Assembly (NCBI GenBank): GCA_013146195.2
Contig: CM028378.1
Coordinates: 14,925,828-14,989,827, forward strand
Reading direction: 5' to 3'
Origin: Codonopsis lanceolata
Taxonomy: Eukaryota > Streptophyta > Magnoliopsida > Asterales > Campanulaceae
DNA: 64,000 bases
This document shows positions 11,646 to 23,695 of the stretch, piece by piece (position 1 is the first letter of the stretch; each line of letters starts with the position of its first letter). Position numbers and translations under genes: made by a program. The notes under the pieces were generated by a model, which did no database searches, had not been told where the DNA came from, and saw only the letters and a program-made list of their open reading frames with translations.

Positions 11646-14600
11646 TTAAGAAGTATTTATGTGGGCGTTGACAAGATTTACCAAAGAAGGCATGTACTTC
11701 TTGATTGCAGCCAATATTGCTGCATGGCCTATAGCAGATACCTGACAACGGGCACAGAAATCTTTGAATAAGCTCCTCAACAAGCTACATGCTGCATAAC
11801 ATACATCTCTAGATATATACAACCACATAAACACAAATACACAGCACATAGACTCGTCATATGGTTAGAGTTTATTTTTAATACACTGTTAGTGTAAAAG
11901 GAGTTTACACAAGCACTAAAAAAAAATGATTGAATTTTTTTTAAAACTCAGTTTTATGGTTACTGGTGGAAACTAAATACTGTGATAACAAGTAAGAAAT
12001 TAAAAATAATTACTTACTGGAATAAGCATCAGGATTGTAACTGGGATAAGATTGGCAATATCAGCAAGTGTCCGTTTTATTTTCCTTCTTTCCCTTTTAG
12101 TAACTTTGTAGCCACGCAACTGCTTCATAAGAAGTCCCAAAGTATCCATTACATCTATAAAGAGCAAATGCGTACCCATCCCTATGTCCTATATGTTGGT
12201 TTAATTTCCACTATTAGCACTATTGACAAGAAAATAACTAAAGCCAACTAATTGAGGACTTTCGGGCTTACATTACTAGCAGATATCAACTTGACGGTGG
12301 ATTCCTTCAACAAGCGCTCATGCAGGGGCTTTGATTCAGCAGCACAACCCCCCACTGTGACTGATACTGGGTCTATCCCTGCCAAGCTTGCACCCTGTTG
12401 TTGTAAGAAATAATTGGTATCGTCTAGGAAAATTAAATGATGCCAAGTGGATCTAAGGCCAAAACATAAACACAGAAAACCATAAAATCTTCTAATCGAT
12501 GTACTGCTCTAAAATGTTCGTCAAGCTAAAAAAATAAAAATAAAAAGAATAATCTTTAAGAGTGCAATTCTTTTTGTGGGAATTGATCAATAGAGTCATA
12601 AAGGTAACATGTCAATCATCATTTATGAACAATCATAAACGTCAGTCAGTTATCTTGTACCTTCCTGAGTCTAGATCCAGCTTGATGACCTTCTCTTTTT
12701 ATCAAGCCCAAGGGATTTCTCGGAGCCTCCAAACTTAAAGATGATGTTGTACTGTCTTTAATAGTTCTGACAGGTGGTGTTAGGTCAGAGGTACCTTTTT
12801 CTGATTTTAATAATTCACTGCAGGAGAAATTAAAACAGCACGATTATTATATGCACCTTGTACATATTTGGTCATCTTACTGAATGGATTATAAGAAAGA
12901 CCAATACCCTGATTTATCATAGGCAGCCCAATAGTCCTCCAGACAAACTGAAAGCAAAGTCTGACTAAATTTGGACAACAAATTAACTCATTAGCACAGT
13001 AAACATTGCAAGAAAACCAAAAAATCAAAAATAAAAACGTTCTAGGTGATTGTCTACTACCTTTGAAGCAGAAATGAGAGCAAATTTGCATCTAGGGGTT
13101 GTTGAGTAGAACTGCTAAAGTGGGCAAACCCGGAGAAAACATCATAGCAAACTGTAAGCACTGTATACAGAATTATCTCCTTCTCTGCCTGGATTGCCTG
13201 CTGTTTAGACCTTCTTCCCTCTTGATAGAACTTGCACTTAAGTGGGGCATAAAAATCAAGCCATCCAATTTCATCTGTAACTACCTGTAACGTCAATATT
13301 AAACTATCACCCTGATTCAACATTCTGCTTCTCATATCAAAGTAAAATATCACCCTGATTCAACATTCTGGTTCTCATATCAAAGTAAACATTCTCAAGC
13401 TAACCTCAATGAAGAGTTGATACTCTGGTAGAGAGTCGAATTCAGGATAAAAGAAAAGGCTGCCACACTCCAGGTAACTGCAATTAAAAGTTATGGTCTC
13501 TTTAAAAGTCTATACTTAGTTCAAGTATCTGGTCCAACCAAAACTTACTTTACCTGAGGAAGTTCTTAATCTGCTCGTCAAGATCCTTTATTTTCATTTC
13601 TGCTAAAAATAATCTTGTCTCTCTTCCTAGATAAGCAAAAAGTCCAAGAGCAGCCAAACTATTCTCCTCAACCTATGTGAAACAACCAAGAAACACTTTA
13701 AGATGGATAAGCATACCACTTGCCAAGACATGACCACTTGAATCCAAATTCAGACTATTTATACACATTACTAGCTTAAAAAATAGTAACATTTCATACT
13801 TCTAGCACTATCAAGATGAATGGAGATGGGGTAAGTGTGACAAACGACCTTGTCATTGAAGGTCTGCTTGCTTGTGATTACACTTTCTCTGTGAAATGCT
13901 AGAGAAAGTTTCGTCTCTACCAGCCCAACCCAAAATTCTACATCTTCAATGTTCTTGCTTGGCAGAACCTTTTTACCAAAATGCGACAGGAAATCCTCTT
14001 CAAATCCTGCGTCCATTGCTAACTGATGCAATTTATCTACTGATACAAGACCACGTGACGTATCCATGAGCTCTATCATTACATCCTCAATTGATGATGA
14101 AAAAAAGGGACAAGCAATACGTCCTGAACCCAACTTTCCTACTGCGGAACAGGAACTTATAGCCAAAATGGTCCCTGCAACACCACTGAATAATTATCTG
14201 TTTAAAAATTTTCCTACTGCTGTGTATAATGTTCATCACATTAAGGACTGTGTCTAGATTAATGCGGTGAAAAAGACACTGCAGTTTCATTATAATGCAC
14301 AATAGATAGATAAGTCTGTAACTTAGTGAAGGATTACATAAGCAAACCTTCCAGCATATTCGACAGACCACTTTTTGAACAGTTGAATGAATAATTCTGC
14401 AATTCGTGGAAGCTCCTCAAATTTAAACCACCGTACCAATTCTGGGTGCCTCTTGTTCAGCTGACTTTCTATGAACTCGCCAAGATCTATTATCTTTGTG
14501 GACAAGCTGATCAAAGAAGACGGATAGAATGTTAGATTGACTGGCCATTCTCATCATTGTTATATAATTGGGGGTGAAACCTGTCACTGATCTGTAAATG

Positions 14601-16767
14601 ACAGTAGAAACTTAAGATAGGTCTCAACTTTTTGCTTGTAAATTTTGGTTCCTAGTACTGTGATGAAATGTGTAGCATATTCAATATGCAAATTAGCAAA
14701 TAAAATAAGTAAAGCAGATCTCCGTAAATACCTAGCATAATTTCCAGATTTTACCAATTACAACATTCTAAGTCAAAGCACATTCAAGGAATAAGACTTG
14801 CTACTACGAATCTATAGTACTTACATTTCAGATACAGGAGAGGTGTTATTGTAACGTTTATGAGAAAGATATGACTCCACTTTAATTGCTGCTTTCAGCA
14901 AAGCATAAACTGCAACCTGTACAAAAATTGTAACAAATTATGCGTTTTATTTGATCTAATGTGGACAATCCTACTCAACAAGCAATTCTAGAAAGTAGAA
15001 ACTAGTTAGTGATGGAAGAGAAATGACGAAGTGTATGAAATGAGCATATGCACCAAGAAACAAATCTCATGAGTCGTCAATACTATGGCCAAAGATAATA
15101 ACAGGCTAATTTTTTTGAATAAATGATTTGTGCATTTCATTGTTGATCAAGCCCAATGTTCTCTGTTGGGGTTTCGCTCCGCTTACCTGATATGCAGTGC
15201 GTTTATGCCAGGCATGCACATCCACTCCAACCCATGCATTAGCAAGTTCAGGGCCACTTCCAGTCAATTCATGCGCTTGAATTGCGACGGAAAAGCTCCT
15301 GGCTGATTCATGCAATACCCATACAAGACAGTCAACCCGGTTAAACAACATTTTGTTGCTATAAGCCATAGCTACAGGAGGCTCGTCGTCAGCACTGGTG
15401 CGAACAGAGTCAGCTGAGGTTATGGATGACAAAACTTGTGTAGGGAACCATCTTGATAATATATTTTGAGATGATGGAATGTCATGCTTGACAGGAAACC
15501 CATGCAAAATGTGATTCCTTGAAAGTCCATGTCTCTCTTGCTCTCTGCTGGACTTTGATGTGCAACATGCTTTAGCTGTAAACTTTACTGTGTCTTCTGA
15601 TCCTACAGATTCTCTGTGAAACAAAGAGCAAAAACCAGTGAACTTTTTTGTGCCAAAGCTTATTATTCCCTCCGTTCGAAAATGAGTCTCCCCTTTTAGT
15701 TCTTCGCAAAATATAATGAAGTTGAATTTTAGGCCATTTTTGTAGTACACATACATAAATGTTCTCAGTGTCCACAGCACTGCAAGTGCAAACCAAGATA
15801 TGATAGATATCAAGGGTGAGTTAATAAATTCATAGAAAAAGGGACACACATTTTGGGACGGAGTTTAAAAATTCAGTTCAGTCATTTGTCCTACATGTTT
15901 TTGGTTATAAATCCCTTTTAGCTTTTTTCACATCTTTTTGTATAAACTGCCATTTTTCTTAAACCACTGAGACTCCCTTGTAGTTGCTTCTCCTGCATCT
16001 CTTCCGGTAGTCCCTTTTTTTTTCTCTCCCTCTGAACAGTTAATTTTTCATAAAACTCATTAAATCTTCCTAAAAGTCCACCTACTTCAACTTAGGGATC
16101 TTAAATATCTATCATGTACGCCTAGAGCAGTAGGTGGCTGATTCTCCAGCATCCAAATTGGTACCCAACCAATAGAATGAAACTAGTACTCATTGCATAT
16201 AGAATTCTCCAAAGCGAATACTTTAACTCAAAGCAGCCAGCAATTTTTAGATCACACTGGTTAATGAATGCTAGTATTATGCTGGTTATTGAAACAAGGT
16301 AGCAAAAAAAGGGAGATAAAATTGCGAGTGCGTGTGTGTCTATATACATAGAATCAAATTCCCAAAAAGATCAAGGAAAAATCACATTTAATAACATCAG
16401 AAATAGTCAAAATGAATAATTATATGCATAAATAAACTAGTAGATAATGATTAATAGCATAATTAGTCGGATTTTTTTTTATAGATTGAACCAGTTGTAG
16501 GAAATGAGGAATCAATTAGCATGATTGGAATTTAAAGAATTACGTAATTCAGGATTATGAACGAAATCAAAACCATAGTTTAGATATTACTCCCTCCTCA
16601 GTCAGTCCCAAAATGAGTAGTCCATGATCATCAACAACCTATTTACGACGGAGTGGATATATAATTAGGTGTGTGTGTATGAGAGAGAGAGAGAGAGAGA
16701 GAGCAGCTTACAAGTGGTGGGAGGAGGAGGAGAGTTTGGGGAAATGGAGGGAGAAACAGGAGGCCAT
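11646..16767 (-). CDS. LETM1-like protein, predicted organelle-targeted, 12 exons, 677 aa
   Basis: Exons on the minus strand: 16767-16712, 15613-15187, 14916-14825, 14506-14348, 14185-13849, 13672-13554, 13477-13405, 13284-13061, 12817-12661, 12394-12272, 12188-12018, 11741-11646. All introns are GT-AG and phases close into 678 codons with stop. The C-terminus (about 595-670) has the LETM1-type arrangement: GLLMKQLRGYK, then basic KVTKRERRKIKRTL, then the hydrophobic segment ADIANLIPVTILMLIP continuing as VSAIGHAAILAAIKKYMPSL. This matches the single membrane helix and flank of LETM1-family proteins. The large N-terminal part (AWVGVDVHAWHKRTAYQ at about 147-163, KKWSVEYAGSGVAGTILAIS around 240) is recalled as shared with plant LETM1-like proteins of unknown role. 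The start MASCFSLHFPKLSSSSHHL is serine-rich and transit-peptide-like. LETM1 itself is a mitochondrial inner-membrane cation exchanger; applying that activity here is not justified. An extra open stretch at 12807-12960 was not used because exon phases join cleanly without it. Confidence 0.88.
15666..15865. mobile_element. Stowaway MITE in intron 1 of the LETM1-like gene
   Basis: A 200 bp element starts TTCCCTCCGTTCGAAAATGA and ends TTTTGGGACGGAGTT. The TIRs match inward for about 30 bp with mismatches, the left AATGAGTCTCCCCTTTT being answered by AAAAAGGGACACACATT on the right. TA flanks at 15664-15665 and 15866-15867 fit the Stowaway target duplication. It sits about 50 bp upstream of the exon 2 acceptor. 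Confidence 0.8.
16590..16653. mobile_element. Short Stowaway remnant in intron 1 of the LETM1-like gene
   Basis: CTCCCTCCTCAGTCAGTCCC on the left and ACGACGGAG on the right are Stowaway-type termini only about 64 bp apart. This looks like an internally deleted copy. TA precedes the left end. Confidence 0.5.
16680..16704. repeat. (GA)n microsatellite next to the exon 1 donor of the LETM1-like gene
   Basis: About 12 GA units lie immediately inside intron 1, a few bases after the GTAAGC donor (minus strand 16711-16706). A second CT-rich run at about 16817-16834 falls in the presumed 5'UTR; CT-rich leaders are common in plant genes. Confidence 0.8.
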
Positions 16768-17194
16768 GTAACAAGTAGAGAGAAGGGGAAAGAGAAGATA
16801 GGGATCATTATATAATACTCTCTCTCTCTCTCTATTTCATTCATTGTGTTCGAAGGCGAAGGCATCAATGTCGTGAACATTGAGAAAGACAAACAGTAAG
16901 GGAAGCAATTTACACAATTTACTTGTATACATTTTTCAGACAGGCTTAGGATTTAGCTCCCGCCAACCCCCACCACCACCCTTTCTTCCTGTTACTTTCT
17001 TGACTTTTTGGTTCTGCCTCTTTACTGTTACTTATTTAACCAGTTTTGTTAATCCGTTTAATACGATTCATTCTTCTTTTTCAACTAAATTATATATAAA
17101 TAAAATAAAAAAGATAAAAAATCTTAAAGGATAAAATAAAAAAGATCGGCTTATTAATAAATACACATCAGTATATCAATAATCATTATAAATT
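16768..17194. other. Upstream region of the LETM1-like gene
   Basis: This should hold the promoter and 5'UTR of the minus-strand LETM1-like gene. It contains CT repeats near 16820 and AT-rich DNA after 17080. No confident TATA box or conserved element can be singled out, and no separate gene is seen. Confidence 0.4.
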
Positions 17195-17834
17195 TTAAAA
17201 AATTTCCTTATACATAACATTTATTATTTTATTAGTTGGTTTTTCATCTTCACCGCATATCAATATTTTCAAATCAAAATAATTTATTACTCTAGAAGCT
17301 GCGACATATAACTGTCCATGACTAAATATTTGTTTCTTCAAGAAGAGACCTACATGCAATTATTGACTTTGACACTTGTTAATTATTATTACATATAAAA
17401 CCAGCAATTGAAATTGTTTTCTTTGGAATTTGAAAGTCAGCCTTACATTAGATGGATGTTTTTTTTTTTTTTTGGTAGACCTTTTTTCCCTAAGGGGGCA
17501 TAGGAAGTGATTGAAGAGACCTCACATTTTGTAAAGTCTCAACTCTACTACGTCGGATGGAGTTGATGACAATATTGTGGTAAAAAACTTTTTCTCCAAC
17601 ATTCCTTCATTTCAAAAAATTTGTTTCAACAATGTGATCCCCAAGATTTATGATGATTAGTCTTGTTCCATTGTACAATGCAGCGTGATCAATGTTTCTC
17701 AATATCATTACTGAAACATCAATTTTAAGTGTCAATCTATGACTATGACCTGGCAACCCCGAACACTTTATACTATTAAAAAACTCTATAGAATGAATGT
17801 CTTCGAGCAAACTTGAATTTTTTCCGCTATACAA
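17195..17834 (-). pseudogene. Helitron Rep/helicase C-terminal relic (PIF1-like helicase)
   Basis: On the minus strand the fragment begins with FFNSIKCSGLPGHSHRLTLK followed by VSVMILRNIDHAALYNGTRL. This is the conserved plant Helitron helicase block around V-P-V-M-L-L-R-N-I-D-x-x-x-G-L-C-N-G-T-R. After frame breaks around 17400-17600 it continues with LFLKKQIFSHGQLYVAASRV, equivalent to helicase motif VI (GQLYVALSRV), and ends in MYKEIF followed by a stop at 17195. Only the last ~200 residues of a >1,300-residue protein are present, with stops and a T-rich insertion near 17461. The Helitron 3' hairpin and CTRR end were not located. This is a decayed 5'-truncated element. Confidence 0.75.
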
Positions 17835-17959
17835 ATAGAATCTGAACTAAAATAAGTTCTTCATTTTGAATAATTACTTTAATTAAATTATATTTGTATT
17901 TGTATTTTATGAATAAATGAATTTCTGATAAGAAAATAAGCTAAAATCGAAAAAACGAA

Positions 17960-18725
17960 ATTATTTTTACCGTTAACTATTATTTTTATTCCGTAAATTA
18001 TTTTGATTTTACTAACTTCAATTATATTTTTTTTTGACTTCGTAACTATTACTTTTGTTTTATTTTTAAGAATTAGTTTTACGAAATATTTTTTTTCCGT
18101 AAATTATTTTTATTATTTTACTAACCTCAGATAAACAATTTTTATTTTATTGACTCTGTAACTATTATTTTTGTTCCATCAAGTATTTTAATTTTATTAA
18201 CGTATTTTTTTGTTTTACATAACTATTTTAAAGAATTTGTTTTAAACTTTTGTTTCGTAAATTATTTTTATAATTTTACTAACCTCAGTTTAAATTATTT
18301 TTTTTATTGACTCCGTAACTATTATTTTTGTTCCATCAAATAATTTTATTTTATTAATGTATGTTTGTTTTACATAACTATTTTTAAGAATTTGTTTTAA
18401 ACGTTTGTTCCATGAATTATTTTTATTATTTTAGTAACCTCAATTTAAATTGTTTTTTATTGACTCTGTAACTATTATTTTTGTTCCATTAAATATTTTT
18501 ATTTTACTAATGTATTTTTTTTTTACATATATATTTTTAAGAATTTGTTTTAAACTTTTGTTCCGTAATTTTTTTTTATTTTACTAACCTCTGCATTAAA
18601 TTATTTTTGTTTTATTGATTCTGTAACTTTTATTTTAATAGTGACGCGTTCCATAAATTATTTTTTATTTTACTAACCTCTTGTATTTTTATTTTCTTGA
18701 CTCTGGAACTATTATTTTTGTTTTA
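17960..18725. repeat. Degenerate AT-rich tandem repeats, about 105-160 bp period
   Basis: A unit containing TTTTACTAACCTCA, TTGACTCTGTAACTATTATT, TTTTGTTCCATCAA and AAGAATTTGTTTTAAAC recurs about five times. ACTAACCTC marks lie near 18119, 18276, 18432 and 18583, with partial copies at about 18014 and 18673. The units are diverged and have no coding potential. They adjoin the Helitron relic and could be part of that element. Confidence 0.7.
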
Positions 18726-18727
18726 GT

Positions 18728-18957
18728 TACTATTTTTTATGTTTGAAGAGAGAAAAATATTTAAAGATAATTAAAAGAGAGGAAATGGTGGTGATGACAG
18801 AGAAAATATGGTGGAGACGGGAGAGAGAAAGAGAAAGAGAGAAAATAGGGAGAGGATAGGAGAGAGAAAAAATGAAATGGATGAGTGAGAAAAAAGTGAA
18901 ATGATAACTCAAAAGTCAATAATTCAAAAGTGAGATTTTAGAGGAAAAATGTACCAT

Positions 18958-19035
<78 letters not shown>

Positions 19036-19253
19036 TGTTTGAATTACTATTTTTTATGTTTAAAGAGAGAAAAATGTTTAAACATAATTAAAATAGAGAA
19101 AATGGTGGTGATGAGAGAAAATATGGAGGAGACGAGAGAGAGAAAGAGAAAGAGAGAAAATAGAGAGAGGATAGGAGTGAGAAAAAGTGAAATGATAACT
19201 CAAAAGTCAATAATTCAAAAGTTAGATTTTTGAGGGAAAAATGTATCCTTGCC

Positions 19254-19331
<78 letters not shown>
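18728..19331. repeat. Direct duplication of a ~230 bp purine-rich block, each copy ending in (AT)n
   Basis: The block TACTATTTTTTATGTTTGAA through AAAAATGTACCATTGCC (18728-18962) recurs at about 19045-19255 with small changes. Both copies end in a long TA run: about 70 bp at 18962-19030 and about 75 bp at 19256-19330. The second copy lacks a short stretch around 18870. The AT tracts probably mark expansion points or the duplication junction. Confidence 0.85.
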
Positions 19332-19332
<1 letters not shown>

Positions 19333-19505
19333 CACATCTTTTGAAAAATAAAAGGAAATTTGGGGTGTTTAGTGCTCAAAAGGTAAAAACTCCATTATTC
19401 AGAAAATTATTTTAACTTTCAAATTAACTAAACAAATACTCTCAAACAAGATACACATAGAGAGGTCCAGGTCAGCACACTTTTTCTGAATTTAATCTTT
19501 AGTAT

Positions 19506-20107
19506 TGATGATTTTGATGCAACATAATTTTGTATTGGGTCGTTCTTCTCGGATCGTAGAATATCTGAACTTATATAAATATATGATTATGTCAAAACCT
19601 GTCAAAACAAAGACAACTTAGAAGGAATGCAAGGCTGGGCCTCGCAAAACCCCTCCGGCGTGACAGTGAATCTTAAGTTTGTAGAAAGCAAAATGACATA
19701 GTTTCGGTGTGTAAAAATGAACGTACCTTTCAAATGAGGCATTATGAGGTATATATAGTCCTTTGTGAGTAAAATCCTGGCTCAATGATAATTAAGGAAA
19801 GATCTTAGGCCTTCATTGCCATAAATGCATGTTAACCGCGTAACTGACGGAGTCATGACTAAAATCTCGGGCATGAGCGTTATTCGTTAGTCATGTTCAG
19901 GACGATTATCTATCTGTTCGGACAGCTTTGCTCTCTACTCGGACAGACTTGCATAAGGATTCTTGGTCGGAGGGGATCAACTATCCTTGACCCGGGTGAT
20001 CCCACTCGAGTGACACATCTCTTGGTCTCTGCATTCCATTTCCACGTGACTATTACGTGAAGACACATGTGTCTGGCTCTTGACCAGGATTTGGGCCGAG
20101 TTCATCA
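19506..20107 (-). repeat. 3' LTR of the Tat element
   Basis: The minus-strand LTR starts TGATGAACTCGGCCC at 20107, directly after a polypurine tract. It ends near 19506 with ATCATCA, giving short inverted ends TGATGA...TCATCA. A TATA-like TATATATA lies at about 19751-19758, oriented with the LTR. The lower boundary is the less certain one. Confidence 0.6.
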
Positions 20108-20126
20108 GTAGCCCCCTGCTCCTTGC
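20108..20126 (-). other. Polypurine tract of the Tat element
   Basis: On the minus strand CAAGGAGCAGGGGGCTAC immediately precedes the LTR start TGATGAAC. Its position and purine content fit the plus-strand primer used in reverse transcription. Confidence 0.65.
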
Positions 20127-20464
20127 TCGTCGAGTATTTATGCTCGGTGCGAGGAGCATATTTGTAGTGGTTTCTGTAGTAGCCCGAGTTGGGGAGCAAA
20201 ACACTTGGTCATTTTTGTTTGATTGTTGTGATTTGAGCTAGGGGGCTGCTTTGTTGGTAACGGTTGATGTGTTGAGCCGCCGGTTGTGGGAAGCTAGGAA
20301 GTCTTTGTAGGGTGACATCGGCTAGGTATAGTGTCATGATGGGCCGCACTTTTTCGAGACGTGCATTAATGGTGGATTTGATCGGGTGTATTACAGCCGT
20401 CTTAATTCGAATTTTGAAAGACTTTTAGGCACGTGATTTGAGCGCTTTTCCTCTAGTCCTCTCC

Positions 20465-20471
20465 TATAAAA
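20465..20471 (+). promoter_or_regulatory. TATA box in front of the antisense accessory ORF
   Basis: TATAAAA followed by GGGG and a pyrimidine-rich stretch lies about 400 bp upstream of the accessory ORF start and is oriented towards it. A consensus donor (CAA then GTAAGT, intron from 20654) and acceptor (TTGTAG ending at 20871) bracket a 218 bp intron just before the ATG at 20874. Together they look like a promoter plus 5'UTR intron. Confidence 0.5.
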
Positions 20472-20873
20472 GGGGAAACCCTAACCTTTTTTTTTCTTTT
20501 TTACCGAATTCTTGCCTTCAAGTTTACTCTGCAACCGACGACGCCTTCTTCAGTGAAAACTTTGCTTCTCCGGCCAACAAGTTTCCCTCTTCTGCAAACT
20601 GGACCGTGTCCATATTTCTCCTTCCAACAAGTTTATCGCAATTCAACCAACAAGTAAGTTCTCTATACCGTTTCTATTTTTCCTTTTTCTGGGCTTTTGT
20701 TAGAATCATTAAGATTTCTCCATGTATGTTCTTTATTGTTCATGTTTCTGGGTTGAGCTCTTGAGGATTATTCCTTTAAATCGCCATTATTCATAGGGAG
20801 ATCGAGGAAAATCATTGAAAATAGTTGCTTTTGGTGAAGGTTTAATCGAGATTTTCCTCGATCTCTTGTAGGA

Positions 20874-23547
20874 ATGTCTTTTCCCATTCGATTATTTGAT
20901 GAGAACTCTGACACTGAACTAGAGACGTATGATTATGATCATGGAGTTCCTGAGACCTACGTTCCTATAGACTCTAACGAAACCTCTTCAGATGTATATG
21001 TCCTTAAGGAGAGGAATACCCAGGAAGCGGGCAACTGAGTTCACTCGGTAAGGGTAGTGAATGATGCCGTTACCGATCAGGATATAGAGAACGAGCAGGA
21101 AAGTGAAAACGCCGAAGCCAGCCCGAGCAGGACCCCGAATGATGAAGAAGAATTAACTGTCCGTTCCCGAGCAGGACAAAGAAATCGAAACGAGGACTAC
21201 AATAGTTTGAATTCCTTATCCATTGGGAAGCAATGGATTCTATGGCTGAAGTTGCGAACTGGTTCAGCTCAATTGGGATTTCTAAGCAAAACTATTTCGA
21301 GGTCCCTTATGAATATGTGATGACTCCGGAAGCCATGAGAGCCTAAAAGAAGCGAGTAGTCTTCTTTTATGAGTTCTTCCGTGTTGAAATACGTCTTCCT
21401 CTGGACCCTTTTATTGTTGATGTTCCTTGCGATCTTTAAATTACATCAATGCTTATTTTGGTCGCTTTTACCGTGACTTGTCGTCTGATTGGGTTTGAAC
21501 CGAGTATGATTTTGTTTCGAAAACTTTTTCAATTCACCAAAGATAAGCGATCGAAAAAGATCACTGGTCGCTCAAAGGCTGGGGCGCTGAAGCTTTTTAC
21601 CGAATTCCCTCACAAGGTTGAAAAATGGGACAATAGAATTATCATTGTAGAATCCCAGGTAGGATGGATTTTTGCTCCGAACCCTTATGAAATGAAGCCT
21701 CCAACCTATGAGAAGCTTGCAACCTTTGTTGGGGAGGATAGGTGTATGTAGATGCTGAAAGATGCCTTAGGAGTGGCTGAGCCAGGTCAAAAGTGGTTAA
21801 TCGATTGGAAATCAATCATACAGGACCATACTCTTTTGCATCTGACCAGGATGTTTCCTGCTCTCGTGGAAGGGATTGAACCCCTCGTAACGATTAGGCC
21901 TGAATTTGTTCATCCCTACTGGGGGAATTTTCATGACAATAAATTTTCCACTTAATGCACATCTTGTTTGCTGGGGGAAGACTAAACCGCTCCCCTTAAC
22001 TTTAATGATGTTGGTATATAACTTGTTTATCTGCTCGCTCAACTGATAAAATTTTCTGTCACTAACTTGTTTTCTTCTCTGGCAGTGGTGAAGGATATCC
22101 TCCGTCAATGTAAAACTGCTTTCAAGGACAGAAATACATATCAAAATGCCGAGCTGCTTGGGCGCGACCAGCTAAGACCAGTCCAGCTCCCTAAATCTAC
22201 TTTTTCTGAAAGAAGTAAGAAAACTTCCCGAGCTTCGGGTTCAGGTTCAAAGTCTCCCTCCCCCACACAAACTCCTTTCGTCGAGCACGCTTTTCAAAAA
22301 TGACCAGCTAAGGAGGATACGCGAGTGGGAGATCGGGGCCACCCAATCTCGAGTAAATGAAGCTGCTCCCCAAGAAACTATTCAAGGGAGATCTACCATC
22401 TCGCCTTCTCCCCCGACTCTACTTTCTCATGTCATCAAGCTACCAACTTCTTCTCCCCGACGTGAAGAGCCATCGAGGAGTAGTACACCAAGTTGGTTGA
22501 GGACCAACTTTGTGATGCTTATGACCCGAGATGCCCTACACCGTGATGTTGAAGCCCCCAATAGCACTTTGCTCACCGAGGTTGGGCTGCTCGTGAGCAA
22601 CGTATGATATGCCCCTTGCCCCATTTTTTTGTAATTTTTGTAGCTTGCCTCCAAAGTTATTCATTCTTCATTATAATTTTTGTAGTTTGCCTCCAAGGTT
22701 ACTCTTCTGCACAAACGTGCAGACGAGTACAAAGAAAAAATGGGCTCTTTGTACGAGGAGAAAAATAAATCAGATGAGGCTGCCCATTCTTTCAAGGAGG
22801 ATCTACTGGCCAAGGATCAAGAAGTCCTTGCAAAGGTTGCCGAGCTGACCAAGCTCGAGGAAGATGTGATCCTCTTGAAGGCTCAGGTGGTTTTTGCCCA
22901 GAATGAGGAGGTTGATGCTCAGAAACTTGTGAGTAAGGTAAAGAAGCAGGTCGAGGAGGCTCAGATCGCGACCGAGCAAAGGGAGAGAGCTCTGTATGCA
23001 AAGCTTGTGAAAGAGGTAGATGCTGCGAAGATTGTAGCTGTGGAAGACTTTAAGCGCTCTTAGGAGCTTGAAAGATTGGTGGATGCGAATGTGCTTCGCA
23101 TGTTGGCGAGCAGCGAACTTCCTGGAATTACTCCTGAGATGATAGCGAGGTGGGGAACTGTTTCACCTTGGGGCGCAGAGGCTCGACGAAGTCATGCTTT
23201 GGTCCCCTATAATGTAGATGAACTGGGATCATCGCGAACAATGACCAGGAGGCCGATGAACCAGAATGGATACCTCCAACTCCCCTGGCCGTAGTGTGGT
23301 CGATCAGATGAATGCTATTTTTGAGCGGGAGGCAATGAGGGATGATGATGATGAGCCTGCTCCTGAGTCGGTTGGATCTGCTGCTACCCCCAGTGCTGAA
23401 ACTAACAAATCTCTTCTTTTTCTTGAATCAGAGACGATCTTGCTCCCTCCTCCTCCTCCTCCTCGCCCCAACTTGCAATCTGATATGGATCAAATTTTTG
23501 TCGAGCTTGAGACCTTGGGACCTGGAACCGAGCAAGGAGGGGTGTGA
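20874..23547 (+). pseudogene. Antisense accessory ORF of the Tat element (gypsy-type transposon protein with coiled coil), decayed
   Basis: The start MSFPIRLFDENSDTELETYD is acidic. An in-frame TGA falls at 21036 and further stops and frameshifts at about 21200, 21345, 21436, 21749 and 23061. A central part with FFYEFFRVEIRLPLDPFIVD (21365-21425) and GFEPSMILFRKLFQFTK resembles the 'putative gypsy type transposon' family (Pfam Transposase_28) found as the extra ORF in Tat elements. Residues from 22740-23063 form a long heptad-rich coiled coil (KVAELTKLEEDVILLKAQVV). The last part ends before 23550. The family's function is unknown. It runs opposite to gag-pol. Confidence 0.65.
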
Positions 23548-23643
23548 TTTTTGTAATAGCTTGTTTCGTTATTCCTTGATTGTAATTTTTTCCACTTTAT
23601 TGAATGGAAGAAGACGTTATTTTCTACTTGTCTTTTTGAATGC

Positions 23644-23661
23644 TTGTATATATATACATAC

Positions 23662-23693
<32 letters not shown>

Positions 23694-23695
23694 GC
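23644..23695. repeat. (TACA)n/(TA)n microsatellite
   Basis: A run of TATATATACATACATACATA followed by (TA)n lies between the accessory ORF end and the integrase. Apparent YIYIY reading frames here are artefacts. Confidence 0.85.

Noticed and set aside
18949..19415. Reading frames made of alternating Y and I
   Set aside because: They are translations of (AT)n microsatellites.
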